DNA from: Ramlibacter agri | GTDB lineage: Bacteria; Pseudomonadota; Gammaproteobacteria; Burkholderiales; Burkholderiaceae_C | NCBI RefSeq assembly: GCF_012927085.1 | Contig: NZ_JABBFX010000001.1 | Coordinates: forward strand, 2,480,001 to 2,544,000 | Length of the DNA: 64,000 nt | Direction: 5' to 3' | Shown here: positions 31,764 through 44,320 of the stretch, one piece after another | How positions within the stretch are numbered: the first letter of the stretch is position 1 | How the letters are laid out: each line of letters opens with the position of its first letter | Notes under the pieces: generated by a model | Seen by the model: the letters and a program-made list of their open reading frames with translations, nothing else | Databases searched by the model: none | Told to the model about the DNA's origin: nothing | Position numbers and translations under genes: made by a program

Positions 31764-33548
31764 ATGAAGGAAACCAAACTCCCGGCCTGGGCCGCGCGGC
31801 ACCTGTTGCCGGCCGGCCTGGCGCTCGCCGTGGCGGCGGGCCTGGCTGGCTGCGGCGGCGGCGGTGGTGGCGGCGGCGACGGCGGCACCACCACGCCGGC
31901 TCCGGCGGCGGCCGCGTCGACCATGTCGTCCGGCGTGATCACGGCGTTCGGCAGCGTGTTCGTCAACGGGCATCGCTTCCACACCGACAGCGCCCGCGTG
32001 ATCGACGACGACACCGGCGCGGTGAGCACATCCGCCACCGGCCTCGAGGTGGGCATGGTGGTCGACGTGAAGCACAAGGGCCGCGACGACGACCCCGAGG
32101 CCGAAGCCGAGGAACTGCACACCCACCCGCTGGCGCGCGGCTTCGTCGACGCCAGCGACGCCACGAACGCCACGATCACCGTCATGGGCCAGAAGGTGCA
32201 ACTGACCTCGGGCACCGGCTTCAGTGACCGCCGGGCCTGCGTCACGGCGGCCACCTCGCCCTGCACGCCGGTCACCAGCGCCAGCGGCCTGGTCGCCACC
32301 ACGGTCACCGGCACGGGCACCACGACGACGACGCCGGGCAACTACGTCACCGTCAACGGCTTCCTGTTCGACAGCGGCGCGACCCCCACCAGCAGCAACG
32401 TGGTCGCGACGCTGGTCTCGGTGAGCGACGCGCCGGCCGGCAACTCGCCCGCCAACTTCAAGGTGGAAGGCGTGATCAGCGTCGCGACCACCGGCACGGG
32501 CACCGCCACCGTCACCACTGCCACCATCGGCAACCTGCGCCTGGACCTCTCCAAGGCCGCCTGCCGCGCGGCTGGCGTGCAGGTGAACTGCGCCAACGCC
32601 TTCGTGACCGGCGAGGTCGTCTCCGCCGGAGCCACCGCGGCACCGGCCCTGCCCGCCACCGTGCTCGTGGCCGACTTTGCCCGCAAGGTCAGCAAGGCGG
32701 CCGTCGAGGACGCCGGCGCCACCGTGGAAGTCGAAGGCGTCGTGTCTGCCGTCACCGGCACCAGCACCTTCGTCGTGCGGGGGCTGGCGATCGATACCTC
32801 CGGCCTGCCGGCCGGCACCACGCTGCCCAAGGTGGGGGACGAAGTGCGCGTGGCCGGCACCTTGTCCACCGACGGCAGCACCGTGCAGGCCACCACCTTG
32901 AGCGTCGAAGACGAAGCCCGCGAGGCCAAGCTGGCGCTGCAAGGCCAGGCCCTCAATGTCGTCCCGGGCGCGACGACGACCACTTTCACGCTGACGGTGC
33001 TTGGCCAGGCCATCACGGTCAACGCCAGCACGCGCCTCAAGGACCTGTCGATTGCCGGCTGGGACCGTCGCGACCCGACGGCCAACCCGTTCAACATCAC
33101 GACCTTCCAGGCCTACCTGGCGGCGAGCGTCTCCAAGACCGTGCTCGTGGTCGCGGAGCAGGGCACCGGCGCCGCCCTCGTGGCGAAGTCGCTGACCATC
33201 CTGCCTGCTTCCACCGTGGCGGCGATCGCCGGTCCGGTGGACGCCAGCCCGGCGCCGGTCAACAGCACCGTGAGCGGCACGCCCACCGTGTTCTTCGTGC
33301 ATGGCGTGAAGGTCGGTGCCGACCCGGCCGCCGTCACGACGCCAGGCAGGAAGGGCACGACGCCGACACTGATCACGGCCGGTGACCAGGTGATCGCGGT
33401 CGGCACCTTCACGGGCGGCGCGATCGTGGTCGGCCCGGTGATCAGCAATGGCAATCGCGTGCTGGACCTCGGCCTGCTGCTGGACGACGACCACGGCGGC
33501 GGCCACAGCGACGACGATGGCCACCGCCACAACCGCGGGATGTTCTGA
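31764..33548 (+). CDS. DUF5666-type lipoprotein with His/Asp-rich C-terminus
   Basis: A 594-residue lipoprotein (signal peptide ending in AAGLAGCGGG). It consists of successive DUF5666-like beta units, for example GVITAFGSVFVNGHRFHTD, LEVGMVVDVK, VTVNGFLFDSG and VEGVVSAVTGTSTFVVRG. The C-terminus (DDDHGGGHSDDDGHRHN) is rich in His and Asp and could bind divalent metals. The start ATG at 31764 has AGGAGA 8 bp upstream. It is divergent from the DUF6502/DUF5666 pair, and the three genes look like one functional module. Function unknown. Confidence 0.85.
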   Translation: MKETKLPAWAARHLLPAGLALAVAAGLAGCGGGGGGGGDGGTTTPAPAAAASTMSSGVITAFGSVFVNGHRFHTDSARVIDDDTGAVSTSATGLEVGMVVDVKHKGRDDDPEAEAEELHTHPLARGFVDASDATNATITVMGQKVQLTSGTGFSDRRACVTAATSPCTPVTSASGLVATTVTGTGTTTTTPGNYVTVNGFLFDSGATPTSSNVVATLVSVSDAPAGNSPANFKVEGVISVATTGTGTATVTTATIGNLRLDLSKAACRAAGVQVNCANAFVTGEVVSAGATAAPALPATVLVADFARKVSKAAVEDAGATVEVEGVVSAVTGTSTFVVRGLAIDTSGLPAGTTLPKVGDEVRVAGTLSTDGSTVQATTLSVEDEAREAKLALQGQALNVVPGATTTTFTLTVLGQAITVNASTRLKDLSIAGWDRRDPTANPFNITTFQAYLAASVSKTVLVVAEQGTGAALVAKSLTILPASTVAAIAGPVDASPAPVNSTVSGTPTVFFVHGVKVGADPAAVTTPGRKGTTPTLITAGDQVIAVGTFTGGAIVVGPVISNGNRVLDLGLLLDDDHGGGHSDDDGHRHNRGMF

Positions 33549-33626
33549 GTCTGCATCGGGACCGCCCGCGGCCTGCGCAGCCCGGGCGGGTTCCTGACAG
33601 GTCCTCGGGGGCGTACGATCGCGCGC

Positions 33627-34127
33627 ATGAATGCCGCAAGACGGGGATGGCTCGCCGGGGCGAGCTGGCTGGCCCTGGCGGGCCTGGCCGGCTGCGCCTC
33701 GACACCCAGGCTTGACCGCCAGGACGCCTCCTTTCCTCACCCATCACCGATGTCCGACCAGCAGGCGGGCGAAGCCGCGTTCCTCGCCCTGGGCCTGGTC
33801 GGCACGCCTTACCGCTATGGCGGCAACACGCCGGAGTCCGGGTTCGATTGCAGCGGCCTGATCGGCTACGTGTACTGGCAGTCGTCCCGGATCGCGCCGC
33901 CGCGAACCGTCGCCCAGATCAGCCGCTGGGGGCAGTCCATCAGCGCGAGCGATTTGCGCGCCGGGGACCTGGTGATCTTCGGCAGCGCCGGTTCGCCGAC
34001 GCACGCGGCCATCCACGCCGGCGAGTCGCGCTTCGTGCACGCACCCAGCACCGGCGGGACCGTTCGCCTGAACGAGTTCCAGGAGAAGTACTGGAAGACG
34101 CGGCTGCTGGATTTCCGGCGGGCTTGA
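33627..34127 (+). CDS. NlpC/P60 lipoprotein endopeptidase
   Basis: The 166-residue lipoprotein (lipobox LAGC, Cys23) carries an NlpC/P60 cysteine peptidase domain. Catalytic Cys75 lies in SGFDCSGLIGYVY, the His in SPTHAAIHAG (H126), and the third polar residue in FVHAP (H138). LGTPYRYGG and RAGDLVIF are family motifs. It probably cleaves peptide stems of peptidoglycan at the outer membrane's inner face. A GC hairpin (CCGCCCG/CGGGCGG, about 33562-33590) lies between the preceding gene and this one. Confidence 0.93.
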   Translation: MNAARRGWLAGASWLALAGLAGCASTPRLDRQDASFPHPSPMSDQQAGEAAFLALGLVGTPYRYGGNTPESGFDCSGLIGYVYWQSSRIAPPRTVAQISRWGQSISASDLRAGDLVIFGSAGSPTHAAIHAGESRFVHAPSTGGTVRLNEFQEKYWKTRLLDFRRA

Positions 34128-34149
34128 GGTTCTTCAGAACGGAGCCACG

Positions 34150-34635
34150 ATGAGCCACTCCGCTCTCGCGTGGAGCGCCGAAGTCCAGGCGCACGTTCCC
34201 CAGCGCAGGGATCTGATCGAACTCGCTTGGCGAGCGCCTGACTTGTCCGAGTGGCGCGCCACGCTGGCGAACGATCCCGACGCGAAAGAATGCCTGCAGG
34301 ATTGGGAAGCATTCATCCGCGAAAGGCGTATCGCGGTGGTGCTGGAACAAGCGATGGAAGAGGGCGACTTTCCCCCCGGGCGGGAACTGGCGGCCTGGCT
34401 CGCCGACTGCCCGGCCGAATGGCGCGATCCGGCTCTGCTCTTCGCGCGCTCGGCCCCCACGGACGTCGCCATGTACCTGGCCTGCGCGTGCAGGGTCCTG
34501 GTGGGCATCGAACGGGAACGCCGCACCGGGTGCGCAGAGTGGAAGGTCCAGGCCGCCTCCGGGTCCCCGGAGATGCTGCAATCGCTGATGTTCAAGTGGG
34601 GCCCGCGCTTTCAGCGGCACCGCCGGAGCTGGTAG
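34150..34635 (+). CDS. Hypothetical protein
   Basis: I do not recognise this 161-residue soluble protein. It is rich in Trp, Ala, Glu and Arg and predicted helical (RDLIELAWRAPDLSEW, AFIRERRIAVVLEQAM). It has five Cys residues but no CxxC motif. GGAGCC lies 5 bp before the ATG, and the gene begins 22 bp after the NlpC/P60 gene, so the two may be co-transcribed. Codon use matches its neighbours. Confidence 0.7.
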   Translation: MSHSALAWSAEVQAHVPQRRDLIELAWRAPDLSEWRATLANDPDAKECLQDWEAFIRERRIAVVLEQAMEEGDFPPGRELAAWLADCPAEWRDPALLFARSAPTDVAMYLACACRVLVGIERERRTGCAEWKVQAASGSPEMLQSLMFKWGPRFQRHRRSW

Positions 34636-34662
34636 CGCGCCGCGCGGGTCGGCGCGGGCGGA

Positions 34663-36360
34663 TCACTCGCCGCCGCGGCCCGGCGCGTGCACCAATGCCA
34701 TCACTTCCATCAGCGCTTCCAGTTCCACCGGCTTGACGAAGTGCCGGTCGAAGCCCGCCTCCTTCGACTTGCGCCGGTCTTCGGCCTGGCCCCAGCCGCT
34801 CACCGCCACCAGCAGCATCTCGCCGCCGCCCGGGGCCTGGCGGATACGCCTGGCTACCTCGTGCCCGTTCAGGTGCGGCAAGCCGATGTCGAGGATGACC
34901 ACGTCCGGCCGGAACGAGGCTGCGGCGCTGACGGCGGCCAGCCCGTCGTGCACCGTGGAAGTCTCGTAGCCGAGGAGTTCCAGGAACTGCGCCATGGTCT
35001 CCGCGCCGTCCACATTGTCGTCCACCACCAGCACCCGCACGCCCTTTTGGTCCGATGCATGCATTGCGTGCGCATCCGCGCGCGGAGCCGCCGGCGCCGG
35101 CGCGCTGGACACCGGCAGGCGCACCGTGAACTTCGAGCCCGAGCCTGGCCCCCTGCTGTCGGCTTCCACCTGGCCGCCATGCATCTCCACGAGCTGCCGC
35201 ACCAGGGCCAGGCCGATGCCCAGGCCGCCCTGCGAGCGTTCCATGGACCGGTCGACCTGGGCGAACATTTCGAACACGCGCGGCAGCTGCGACACCGGGA
35301 TACCGACGCCCGAGTCTTCCACCGTGACCACCGCGAAGCCGTCCTGCCGGGCCGCCGTCACGGTGATGTGCCCGCCGTCGGGGGTGTACTTTGCCGCGTT
35401 GTTCAGGAGGTTGGCAATGATCTGGCACAGGCGCGTCGCGTCGGCGTCCACGAACAGCGTGCGCGGCGGCGGCAGGACGAGCACCAGCTCGTGTCCGCCC
35501 GCCGCGATCATGGGCTGGCTCGTCTCCACCGCGTCGTGCACGGCTTTCACCACGTCGGCCAGCTCGATGCGCAGTTCCACCTTGCCCTGGCTGATGCGGC
35601 TCACGTCCAGCAGGTCGTCCACCAGGTGCACCAGCTGCGCCAGCTGGCGCCCGATGATGCGGCGGGCCGATTCCTGCACCTGCGCTTCCGGCGCGAGGTC
35701 CATGATGTGCAGCGCATTGCGGATGGGGGCGAGCGGGTTGCGCAGTTCGTGCGCCAGCGTGGCCAGGAATTCGTCCTTCCTGCGGTCGGCATCCTGCAGC
35801 GCCGCGGCCGTCTGCGCCAGCGCGCGGTCGGCGATGACCCGCTCGGTGATGTCGCGGATCACGTAGAGGACACCGGTCTCCTGCCCGTCGCGATCGTGCA
35901 GCACCGAAATCGTCGTCTCGACGTGCGTCTGCGTGTCGTCGGCATTGCGGTGCACCAGGCTGCCGCGGAACACGCCGTGCACGCGCAGCGCTTCGTCGGC
36001 CGCCTGGCGGCCTGGCCCCTGCCGCGGCCACACTTCCGTGAACACCTCGCCTTTCAGGCGTCCCAGGGTGGCCGATGCGTCCTTGCCGTATTGCTTCTCG
36101 GCCGCCGGGTTCATGAACACCAGGTGCTCGCCGGCGTCGAAAGCCAGGACGGCATCCTGCATCTGCGCCAGCACGTCCTGCCGCAGCCGGTTGGCCGCGG
36201 CGTGCGACGAGTCCAGCGTGTAGATGTCGTTGCCGACCACCAGCGCGTCGACGTCGCCCTGCTGGATGGCCGACAGGGTCTCCTCCGCCTCGGCCAGGCG
36301 GATGCGCAGTTCCTGCAGCTCGTGCCGCAGCGCGTCCGGGTCGTCGTGTTCGGTCGACAT
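34663..36360 (-). CDS. PAS-domain hybrid histidine kinase with C-terminal receiver
   Basis: A 565-residue soluble sensor. A coiled coil (about 10-35) is followed by a PAS/PAC domain (about 60-180, ending VLYVIRDITER), HisKA (His in LATLAHELRNPLAP), HATPase (NLLNNAAKY, VEDSGVGIP, GGLGIGLALV) and a receiver (about 445-560; VVDDNVDG, phospho-acceptor in VVILDIGLP, Lys in FVKPV). There is no membrane segment, so it senses a cytoplasmic or partner signal. It is the last gene of the kaiC-kaiB-kaiB operon, where an output kinase of the clock-like proteins would be expected. Confidence 0.93.
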   Translation of the reverse strand: MSTEHDDPDALRHELQELRIRLAEAEETLSAIQQGDVDALVVGNDIYTLDSSHAAANRLRQDVLAQMQDAVLAFDAGEHLVFMNPAAEKQYGKDASATLGRLKGEVFTEVWPRQGPGRQAADEALRVHGVFRGSLVHRNADDTQTHVETTISVLHDRDGQETGVLYVIRDITERVIADRALAQTAAALQDADRRKDEFLATLAHELRNPLAPIRNALHIMDLAPEAQVQESARRIIGRQLAQLVHLVDDLLDVSRISQGKVELRIELADVVKAVHDAVETSQPMIAAGGHELVLVLPPPRTLFVDADATRLCQIIANLLNNAAKYTPDGGHITVTAARQDGFAVVTVEDSGVGIPVSQLPRVFEMFAQVDRSMERSQGGLGIGLALVRQLVEMHGGQVEADSRGPGSGSKFTVRLPVSSAPAPAAPRADAHAMHASDQKGVRVLVVDDNVDGAETMAQFLELLGYETSTVHDGLAAVSAAASFRPDVVILDIGLPHLNGHEVARRIRQAPGGGEMLLVAVSGWGQAEDRRKSKEAGFDRHFVKPVELEALMEVMALVHAPGRGGE

Positions 36361-36373
36361 GGCTGGCGGCGGG

Positions 36374-36691
36374 CTAGGGCTTCAGGTCCAGCCCGTCGAG
36401 CAGGCGGGCGGGGTTGGCCATGTCGCCGATGAACCGGCGCACGGGCAGCGGCCAGACGCGCAGCAGCGTCGGCGCCGCGATGACCTGGTCACGGGCGGCG
36501 CGCTCCACGTTCTCGGCGATGCCCAGGATCTCCAGTTCGTAGCGGCCCGGCATGTGCGCTTCGCAGAAGGCCCGGGTGTTGACGACGGCGCGCGCCGACA
36601 GCGGGGCGGCCGGACTCACCCACAAGCGCAGCCTGCAGGCGCAGTCGTCGCTTTGGGGCCGGGCGTGTTCGGTGGCCTTGCGGACGGTCAT
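36374..36691 (-). CDS. Divergent KaiB-like protein
   Basis: The 105-residue thioredoxin-like protein is related to the upstream KaiB (shared ...[23 protein letters not shown] and [25 protein letters not shown]). It is clearly more diverged, with a longer, Cys-containing N-terminus ([11 protein letters not shown]) replacing LKLYVAG. The ATG at 36691 overlaps the canonical kaiB stop by 4 bp. It may bind KaiC or the hybrid kinase with altered affinity; a second KaiB-like gene next to kaiBC is known in other bacteria. Confidence 0.85.
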   Translation of the reverse strand: MTVRKATEHARPQSDDCACRLRLWVSPAAPLSARAVVNTRAFCEAHMPGRYELEILGIAENVERAARDQVIAAPTLLRVWPLPVRRFIGDMANPARLLDGLDLKP

Positions 36692-37020
36692 GTCTTGCCG
36701 GCCGCGAGGGGCAGCAGGTTCAGTCCGACCAGGACGCGCTCCTTGTTCGACAGGTCGCCGATGATCTTGCGGATCGGCGTCGGGAACTTGCGCACGAGCG
36801 TGGGCACGGCCAGGATCTGGTCGCCCGCCGCCAGCTTCGGGTTGACCAGCAGGTCGATGACCTCGATGGTGTAGCGGCCGGCCAGGTGGTTTTCGCAGAT
36901 CACCTTGAGGTTGGCCAGCGCCGCTTCCGACTTGGCCGTCTTGCCGGCGACGTAGAGCCGCAGCTGCCATTCGGCCGCCGCGGGCGCGGCCTTCTTCCGG
37001 GGCGTGGTGCCGGTGATCAT
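36688..37020 (-). CDS. kaiB: KaiB circadian-clock-like protein
   Basis: A 110-residue KaiB. After a Lys/Ala-rich N-terminus it follows the cyanobacterial sequence closely: [69 protein letters not shown]. KaiB binds the CI ring of KaiC after switching fold. Coupled to kaiC by a 4-bp overlap. There is no kaiA in the window. Confidence 0.96.
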   Translation of the reverse strand: MITGTTPRKKAAPAAAEWQLRLYVAGKTAKSEAALANLKVICENHLAGRYTIEVIDLLVNPKLAAGDQILAVPTLVRKFPTPIRKIIGDLSNKERVLVGLNLLPLAAGKT

Positions 37021-38780
37021 CGCGCGGACCCCGCTGGCTTGCGCCCCGGCAAGACCGCGGCGTGGGAGGACTTCTGCCTGCCGCTGGCCGCGGCGATGTC
37101 GCGCGCGCGCGAGGCGACGCTTTCGGCCTCGAACTTCTCGCGCGCGATGGCGAACTGGAGCTCGCCGGCGCGTTCGTCCGCTTCGGCGTTCAGTGCGGCA
37201 ATCTGCGCGTCGAGCGCGCGGCGCCGGGTCGCCAGGTCGCGCAGGCGCCTTTCGTGGTCGGTGCCGCGCAGCTGGCTCGCCGCGAGTTCCTGGGCTTCCT
37301 TGGCGATCCGCGCCGTCCCGGTCAACACGCGGTCGCCCGAGAGGTAGACGTCGACGAGGTCCACGCCGGCGTCGCTGAAGATGAATTCGCGCACCTGGTT
37401 GGAGTGGTACATGCCGCGCGACTTGAGCACCTGCAAGGTCCGCGTCCTCTCGCCGTTGTAGGCCAGGTTGGTGAGCAGCAGCCAGGTGTCCATGAGCGAG
37501 GACACGCCGACCTCGGACGTCGCCACCTCGTTCTTCGCGTCCGAGGTCAGGCTGGTGAACATGGCCGTCACGCCCTGCTGCTTGAGGTAGTCGATCAGGC
37601 GCATCAGCGTGGGCTTGAGCCCCACGTCGTCGTGCTGGTTGCTCAGGTTGCTGATCGGGTCCACCACGACCACCGAAGGCTTGAAGTCGCGGATCAGCTC
37701 GTACATCAGCACCAGGTGCTGCTCCAGCCCGTGCAGCGTGGGGCGCGAGGCATGGATCTGCAGCAGGCCCTGCCGGACCCACGGCGCGAGGTCCAGGCCG
37801 ATGGAGCGCATGTTGCGCAGCACCTGGCTTTCGGATTCCTCGTAGGCGAACAGCAGGGCCCGCTCGCCGCGCATGCAGGCGGCGTTGGCAAAGCTGGCGG
37901 CGATGCTGCTCTTGCCGGTGCCCGGCGTGCCGGACACCAGGATGCTGCTGCCCTTGAACACGCCCTTGCCATCGAACATCTCGTCCAGGCCCGGAATACC
38001 CGTGCCCAGGCGCTTGTCCGTCGCCTTGTGGTCCAGCCGCAGCGAGGTGATGGGCAGCACCGACACGCCGGTGGATCCGATGAGGAAGGGGTACTCGTTG
38101 GTGCCGTGCGAGGAGCCGCGGTACTTGACGATGCGCAGGCGGCGCGTGGACACCTGGTCGACGATGCGGTGGTCGAGCAGGATGACGCAATCGGCCACGT
38201 ACTCCTCGAGTCCGTAGCGCGTCAGGGTGCCATCGCCGCGCTCGCCGGTGATGACGGCGGTCACGCCTTTTTCCTTCAGCCAGTGGAACAGGCGGCGCAG
38301 CTCGGCGCGCAGGATCGCCTCGTTGGGCAGGCCGGCGAACAGCGCTTCGATGGTGTCCAGCGCCACGCGCTTCGCGCCGATCGAATCGATGGCATGGCCG
38401 AGGCGGATGAACAGGCCCTCGAGGTCGTACTCGCCGGTCTCCTGGATCTCGCTGCGCTCGACCCGCACGTAATCGAGCACGACCTTCCGCTGGCGTTGCA
38501 GCTTGTCGAGGTCGAAGCCCAGGGACCGCATGTTGTCGGAGAGCTCCTGCGCGCTCTCCTCGAAGGTCACGATGACCCCCGGCTCGTCGTACTCCACCGC
38601 GCCGCGCACGATGAACTCGGCGGCGAGCATGGTCTTGCCGCAGCCAGCCGCGCCGCAGACGAGGGTGGGGCGGCCTTGGGGCAGGCCCCCTTCGGTGATT
38701 TCGTCCAGCCCCGTGATGCCCGTGGGCGTCTTCTTCAGGGCTTGCGGAGGAGGAGCGCTTTTTGTGGATCGCTTAGCCAT
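37017..38780 (-). CDS. kaiC: KaiC-like double RecA ATPase
   Basis: A 587-residue KaiC homologue. CI (about 15-250) has Walker A GAAGCGKT and catalytic Glu pair in VTFEES. CII (about 255-490) has Walker A GTPGTGKS and the pair in FAYEES. In cyanobacterial KaiC the phosphorylated residues are a Ser-Thr pair; here the equivalent position reads Ser427-Ser428 (GVSSLMDTW). A C-terminal extension of about 80 residues is predicted coiled coil ([28 protein letters not shown]), unlike the A-loop tail that binds KaiA. Likely autophosphorylates and signals via KaiB and the kinase downstream; oscillation without KaiA is not implied. Confidence 0.95.
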   Translation of the reverse strand: MAKRSTKSAPPPQALKKTPTGITGLDEITEGGLPQGRPTLVCGAAGCGKTMLAAEFIVRGAVEYDEPGVIVTFEESAQELSDNMRSLGFDLDKLQRQRKVVLDYVRVERSEIQETGEYDLEGLFIRLGHAIDSIGAKRVALDTIEALFAGLPNEAILRAELRRLFHWLKEKGVTAVITGERGDGTLTRYGLEEYVADCVILLDHRIVDQVSTRRLRIVKYRGSSHGTNEYPFLIGSTGVSVLPITSLRLDHKATDKRLGTGIPGLDEMFDGKGVFKGSSILVSGTPGTGKSSIAASFANAACMRGERALLFAYEESESQVLRNMRSIGLDLAPWVRQGLLQIHASRPTLHGLEQHLVLMYELIRDFKPSVVVVDPISNLSNQHDDVGLKPTLMRLIDYLKQQGVTAMFTSLTSDAKNEVATSEVGVSSLMDTWLLLTNLAYNGERTRTLQVLKSRGMYHSNQVREFIFSDAGVDLVDVYLSGDRVLTGTARIAKEAQELAASQLRGTDHERRLRDLATRRRALDAQIAALNAEADERAGELQFAIAREKFEAESVASRARDIAAASGRQKSSHAAVLPGRKPAGSAR

Positions 38781-38879
38781 CTCGGGACTGGAAGTTGTCG
38801 TACGACCCTTATCTTCGTCGATCCATCGCCCTGGACGAGCCAGACAATGCCTCATCCTTGGGCCGGACGGATTCCCGGC

Positions 38880-39875
38880 TCAGCCCTTTTGGCGGACTGC
38901 GCGCAGCCAGGCCGTGAGCTCGCCTTCGTCCGCCAGCGCCCGGGTCTGCAGCCGCAACTGCTGCAGCTCGCCGCGCAGCCGGTTCGCCTCCGACGTGATC
39001 ATCCGGTCGGCCTTGCGCGGCTGCAGTCCCCGGCCTGCCGCCAGGCCGGTGGCTGCGCGGAATTCGGACTCCAGGCGCTGCGTCTCGGCTTGCAGGTCGG
39101 CCAGCTGCTCCTGCAGCACGGTCACGTAGTGCTGCAGGCGGCGCCGGTCCACGGAGGCCAGGTGGGCCGCGTCGATCTGTTCGGCCTGCAGCTGCAGTTC
39201 CAGCAGGGCCAGCAGGTTTTCGTCGGCGTAAGCCTGGTTGGCCTGCTGCATCAGCGCCGTCTTGCGCGCCCGCTGCTGCGCGTCCGGCTCGCGGTCGGGG
39301 TGCAGCGCGCTCGCGAGGCGGCGATAGACGTCGCGCAGCGATTGCGAGACCGCCTGCTCCTCCTGCTGGCGCCGCTTCTGGACGCTGGCGGCGCGGCGCT
39401 GCGCCGCACGGGCTTCGCGCTGGGCGGCGGCGGCCGCGGCCTGCTGCTCCCAGTCCTGCACCAGGTCTTCGAGCAGCGCCTCGGCAGCGGTCTCCTGTTT
39501 CGACGGTGCCGGCGACGGTTCCTCGGCGTGCCGCGCAAGGACGGCCGCGATCCCGGCATCGTCGTCCCACTGCAACAGGGCCGCCGCCGTTTCGCGGACC
39601 ATTTCGTCCAGCTGTTCGCGCTCGGCGCGCGACAGCCCGGGCTGCAGGCTCGCGTGGTCCAGCGCGAACACCCATTCGCGCCAGGCCGCGTGCAGTTCGC
39701 GCCGCACGGGTTCGACGGACTGGTGGTAGCGCTCGATGCGTTCCTTCCACTCGGCGAGCGCGGCGCGCCACTGCGCGACGTCCTCCACGAGCGTGTTGAA
39801 GCGCGACTGCTGCTGCGCCAGCTCGGGATCGCCGGCGTCGGGGTGGATCCGGAGGGACTGGAAGGCGCTCACCAT
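38880..39875 (-). CDS. J-domain-like, coiled-coil protein
   Basis: The 331-residue protein has an HPD motif (LASALHPDREPD, about residue 195) within a J-like helical segment (SLRDVYRRLASAL, ALMQQANQAYADENLLALLEL). Long charged helices lie on both sides. The N-terminus (FQSLRIHPDAGDPELAQQQ) also resembles a partial J-fold. It may recruit a DnaK-type chaperone through the HPD motif. Its start lies 12 bp after the dnaE2 stop, which may mean cotranscription with the SOS mutasome, though a functional link is not evident. Confidence 0.8.
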   Translation of the reverse strand: MVSAFQSLRIHPDAGDPELAQQQSRFNTLVEDVAQWRAALAEWKERIERYHQSVEPVRRELHAAWREWVFALDHASLQPGLSRAEREQLDEMVRETAAALLQWDDDAGIAAVLARHAEEPSPAPSKQETAAEALLEDLVQDWEQQAAAAAAQREARAAQRRAASVQKRRQQEEQAVSQSLRDVYRRLASALHPDREPDAQQRARKTALMQQANQAYADENLLALLELQLQAEQIDAAHLASVDRRRLQHYVTVLQEQLADLQAETQRLESEFRAATGLAAGRGLQPRKADRMITSEANRLRGELQQLRLQTRALADEGELTAWLRAVRQKG

Positions 39876-39886
39876 GGCCGGCGATG

Positions 39887-42988
<3,102 letters not shown>

Positions 42989-43000
42989 GCGTGCCCCTGC

Positions 43001-44320
43001 TCAGGCGAAGACGCCTTGCAGGAACCAGGCCGTGCGCTCCTGGTCCAGGCGGGTCTGGAAGATCCACAGCACGCCGGCGTGCTCGCTCAGCGCCACGTAG
43101 TAGTCGCGCACGACGGTCTGCTCGCGCTCGTGGCCTTCGGCGTCGCGGCGCCGGTGCCACCAGCCGCTTTCGATGCGATGCGGGCCGGACAGCAGCAGCA
43201 GCGGGCCCTGGTAGAGCGGCACGTCGGCCTGCACCGCCAGCTTCAGCGGGCGCGGCAGGATGAAGCCGGGTTGCGGCAGGCCGCCGGCTTCCGCCATCGT
43301 CCGCGGCTGCGGGGCGGCGGCGGGCTGCCAGTGCGTCGTCCACTCCATGCGGTGGTCCGCCACCGGCACGGGGCGCAGCACGCGCTCCGGCCCCAGGCGC
43401 GCGGCGACGCGCTCCAGCACCAGCGCGAGCGATTCGCCGGATTGCACCGCGTCCGGCAGCAAGGTCCCGCTCTTTTCTTCGAGCGCATGCACTTCATCGG
43501 CGATCAGTTCCAGGTCGCCGACCGGCGCCTTCAATTCCACTTTCGCCAGGTGCTCGGCCAGCAGCCGGCTCAGGTGTTCGAGGTTGCGCGTGGCCTCCGC
43601 CGTGCGCACGGTGAGCTCGCCGCCATCGCCCGCCGTCTTCGAGCGCATCACGTCGTGGCACCAGCGCAGCGTGAAGGCCGTCAGGCCGCTTTGGCGCGCG
43701 GCGAGCCAGCCGCACATCTGCAGCAGCAGGCGCCGTGCGCCGAAGAGGAGGGCGGGAGCCAGCTCCACGCGCGACATCAGCTCCAGGCGCTGCGCGAAGC
43801 GGTCCGGCAAGGGCACCCATGCATGCGATTCGGGACGCAGCCCGTAGGCCTGGTCCAGCGCCTTCAGCAGTTGCGCATCGAAGCGGCGCGACAAGCCGCC
43901 GCGCGGCAGCGCACGCACGTCGCCCAGCGTGCGGCATCCCAGCCGCGACAAGGTCGCTTCGTGCGCTCGCGCAGCGGTCAGGGTCTCGAGCGGGATGGCA
44001 TCGAGCACCTGCTCCAGCGGCTTGCCGAAGCCGTTCGTGAGGCCGGCACGTGCGAGCGCCAATGCGGCCAGGCTGGTCGGCGCCCAGCTCGGTGCGCGCA
44101 GGCCCAGCTCGCCTGCCTCGTTGCGGATGCGTTCGACCAGGCGCCGCTTGCCGCCGAACAGGCGCGTGCTCGCGGCGAGCTCCATGGCCACCGCCTGCGC
44201 CTCCATCACGGCGACCCGGGGGGTGTACTGCAGTGCCCAGGTTGCCGTGCCATGGAGGACCTCAGTGGACGGCGAGCTGCCGGCCGGCTGCGCGTCGGGA
44301 AGCAGGGCTGCCCACAGCAT
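43001..44320 (-). CDS. imuB: ImuB, Y-family polymerase-like mutasome subunit
   Basis: The 439-residue protein is a catalytically inactive Y-family polymerase homologue, recognisable by LQYTPRVAVMEAQAVAMEL, ASTRLFGG, LSRLGCRTLGDVRALPRGGLSRRF and WVPLPDRFAQRLEL. It lacks the acidic active-site motifs of DinB/Pol V and acts as hub linking DnaE2, ImuA and the clamp. The first 30 residues are shorter than in pseudomonad ImuB, which appears usual for Burkholderiales. Its start lies inside imuA, overlapping by 59 bp, which suggests translational coupling. Confidence 0.94.
   Translation of the reverse strand: MLWAALLPDAQPAGSSPSTEVLHGTATWALQYTPRVAVMEAQAVAMELAASTRLFGGKRRLVERIRNEAGELGLRAPSWAPTSLAALALARAGLTNGFGKPLEQVLDAIPLETLTAARAHEATLSRLGCRTLGDVRALPRGGLSRRFDAQLLKALDQAYGLRPESHAWVPLPDRFAQRLELMSRVELAPALLFGARRLLLQMCGWLAARQSGLTAFTLRWCHDVMRSKTAGDGGELTVRTAEATRNLEHLSRLLAEHLAKVELKAPVGDLELIADEVHALEEKSGTLLPDAVQSGESLALVLERVAARLGPERVLRPVPVADHRMEWTTHWQPAAAPQPRTMAEAGGLPQPGFILPRPLKLAVQADVPLYQGPLLLLSGPHRIESGWWHRRRDAEGHEREQTVVRDYYVALSEHAGVLWIFQTRLDQERTAWFLQGVFA

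Noticed and set aside
33562..33590. GC-rich hairpin after the lipoprotein gene as an intrinsic terminator
   Set aside because: The 7-bp stem has no following T-run; it may still fold but is not a convincing Rho-independent terminator.
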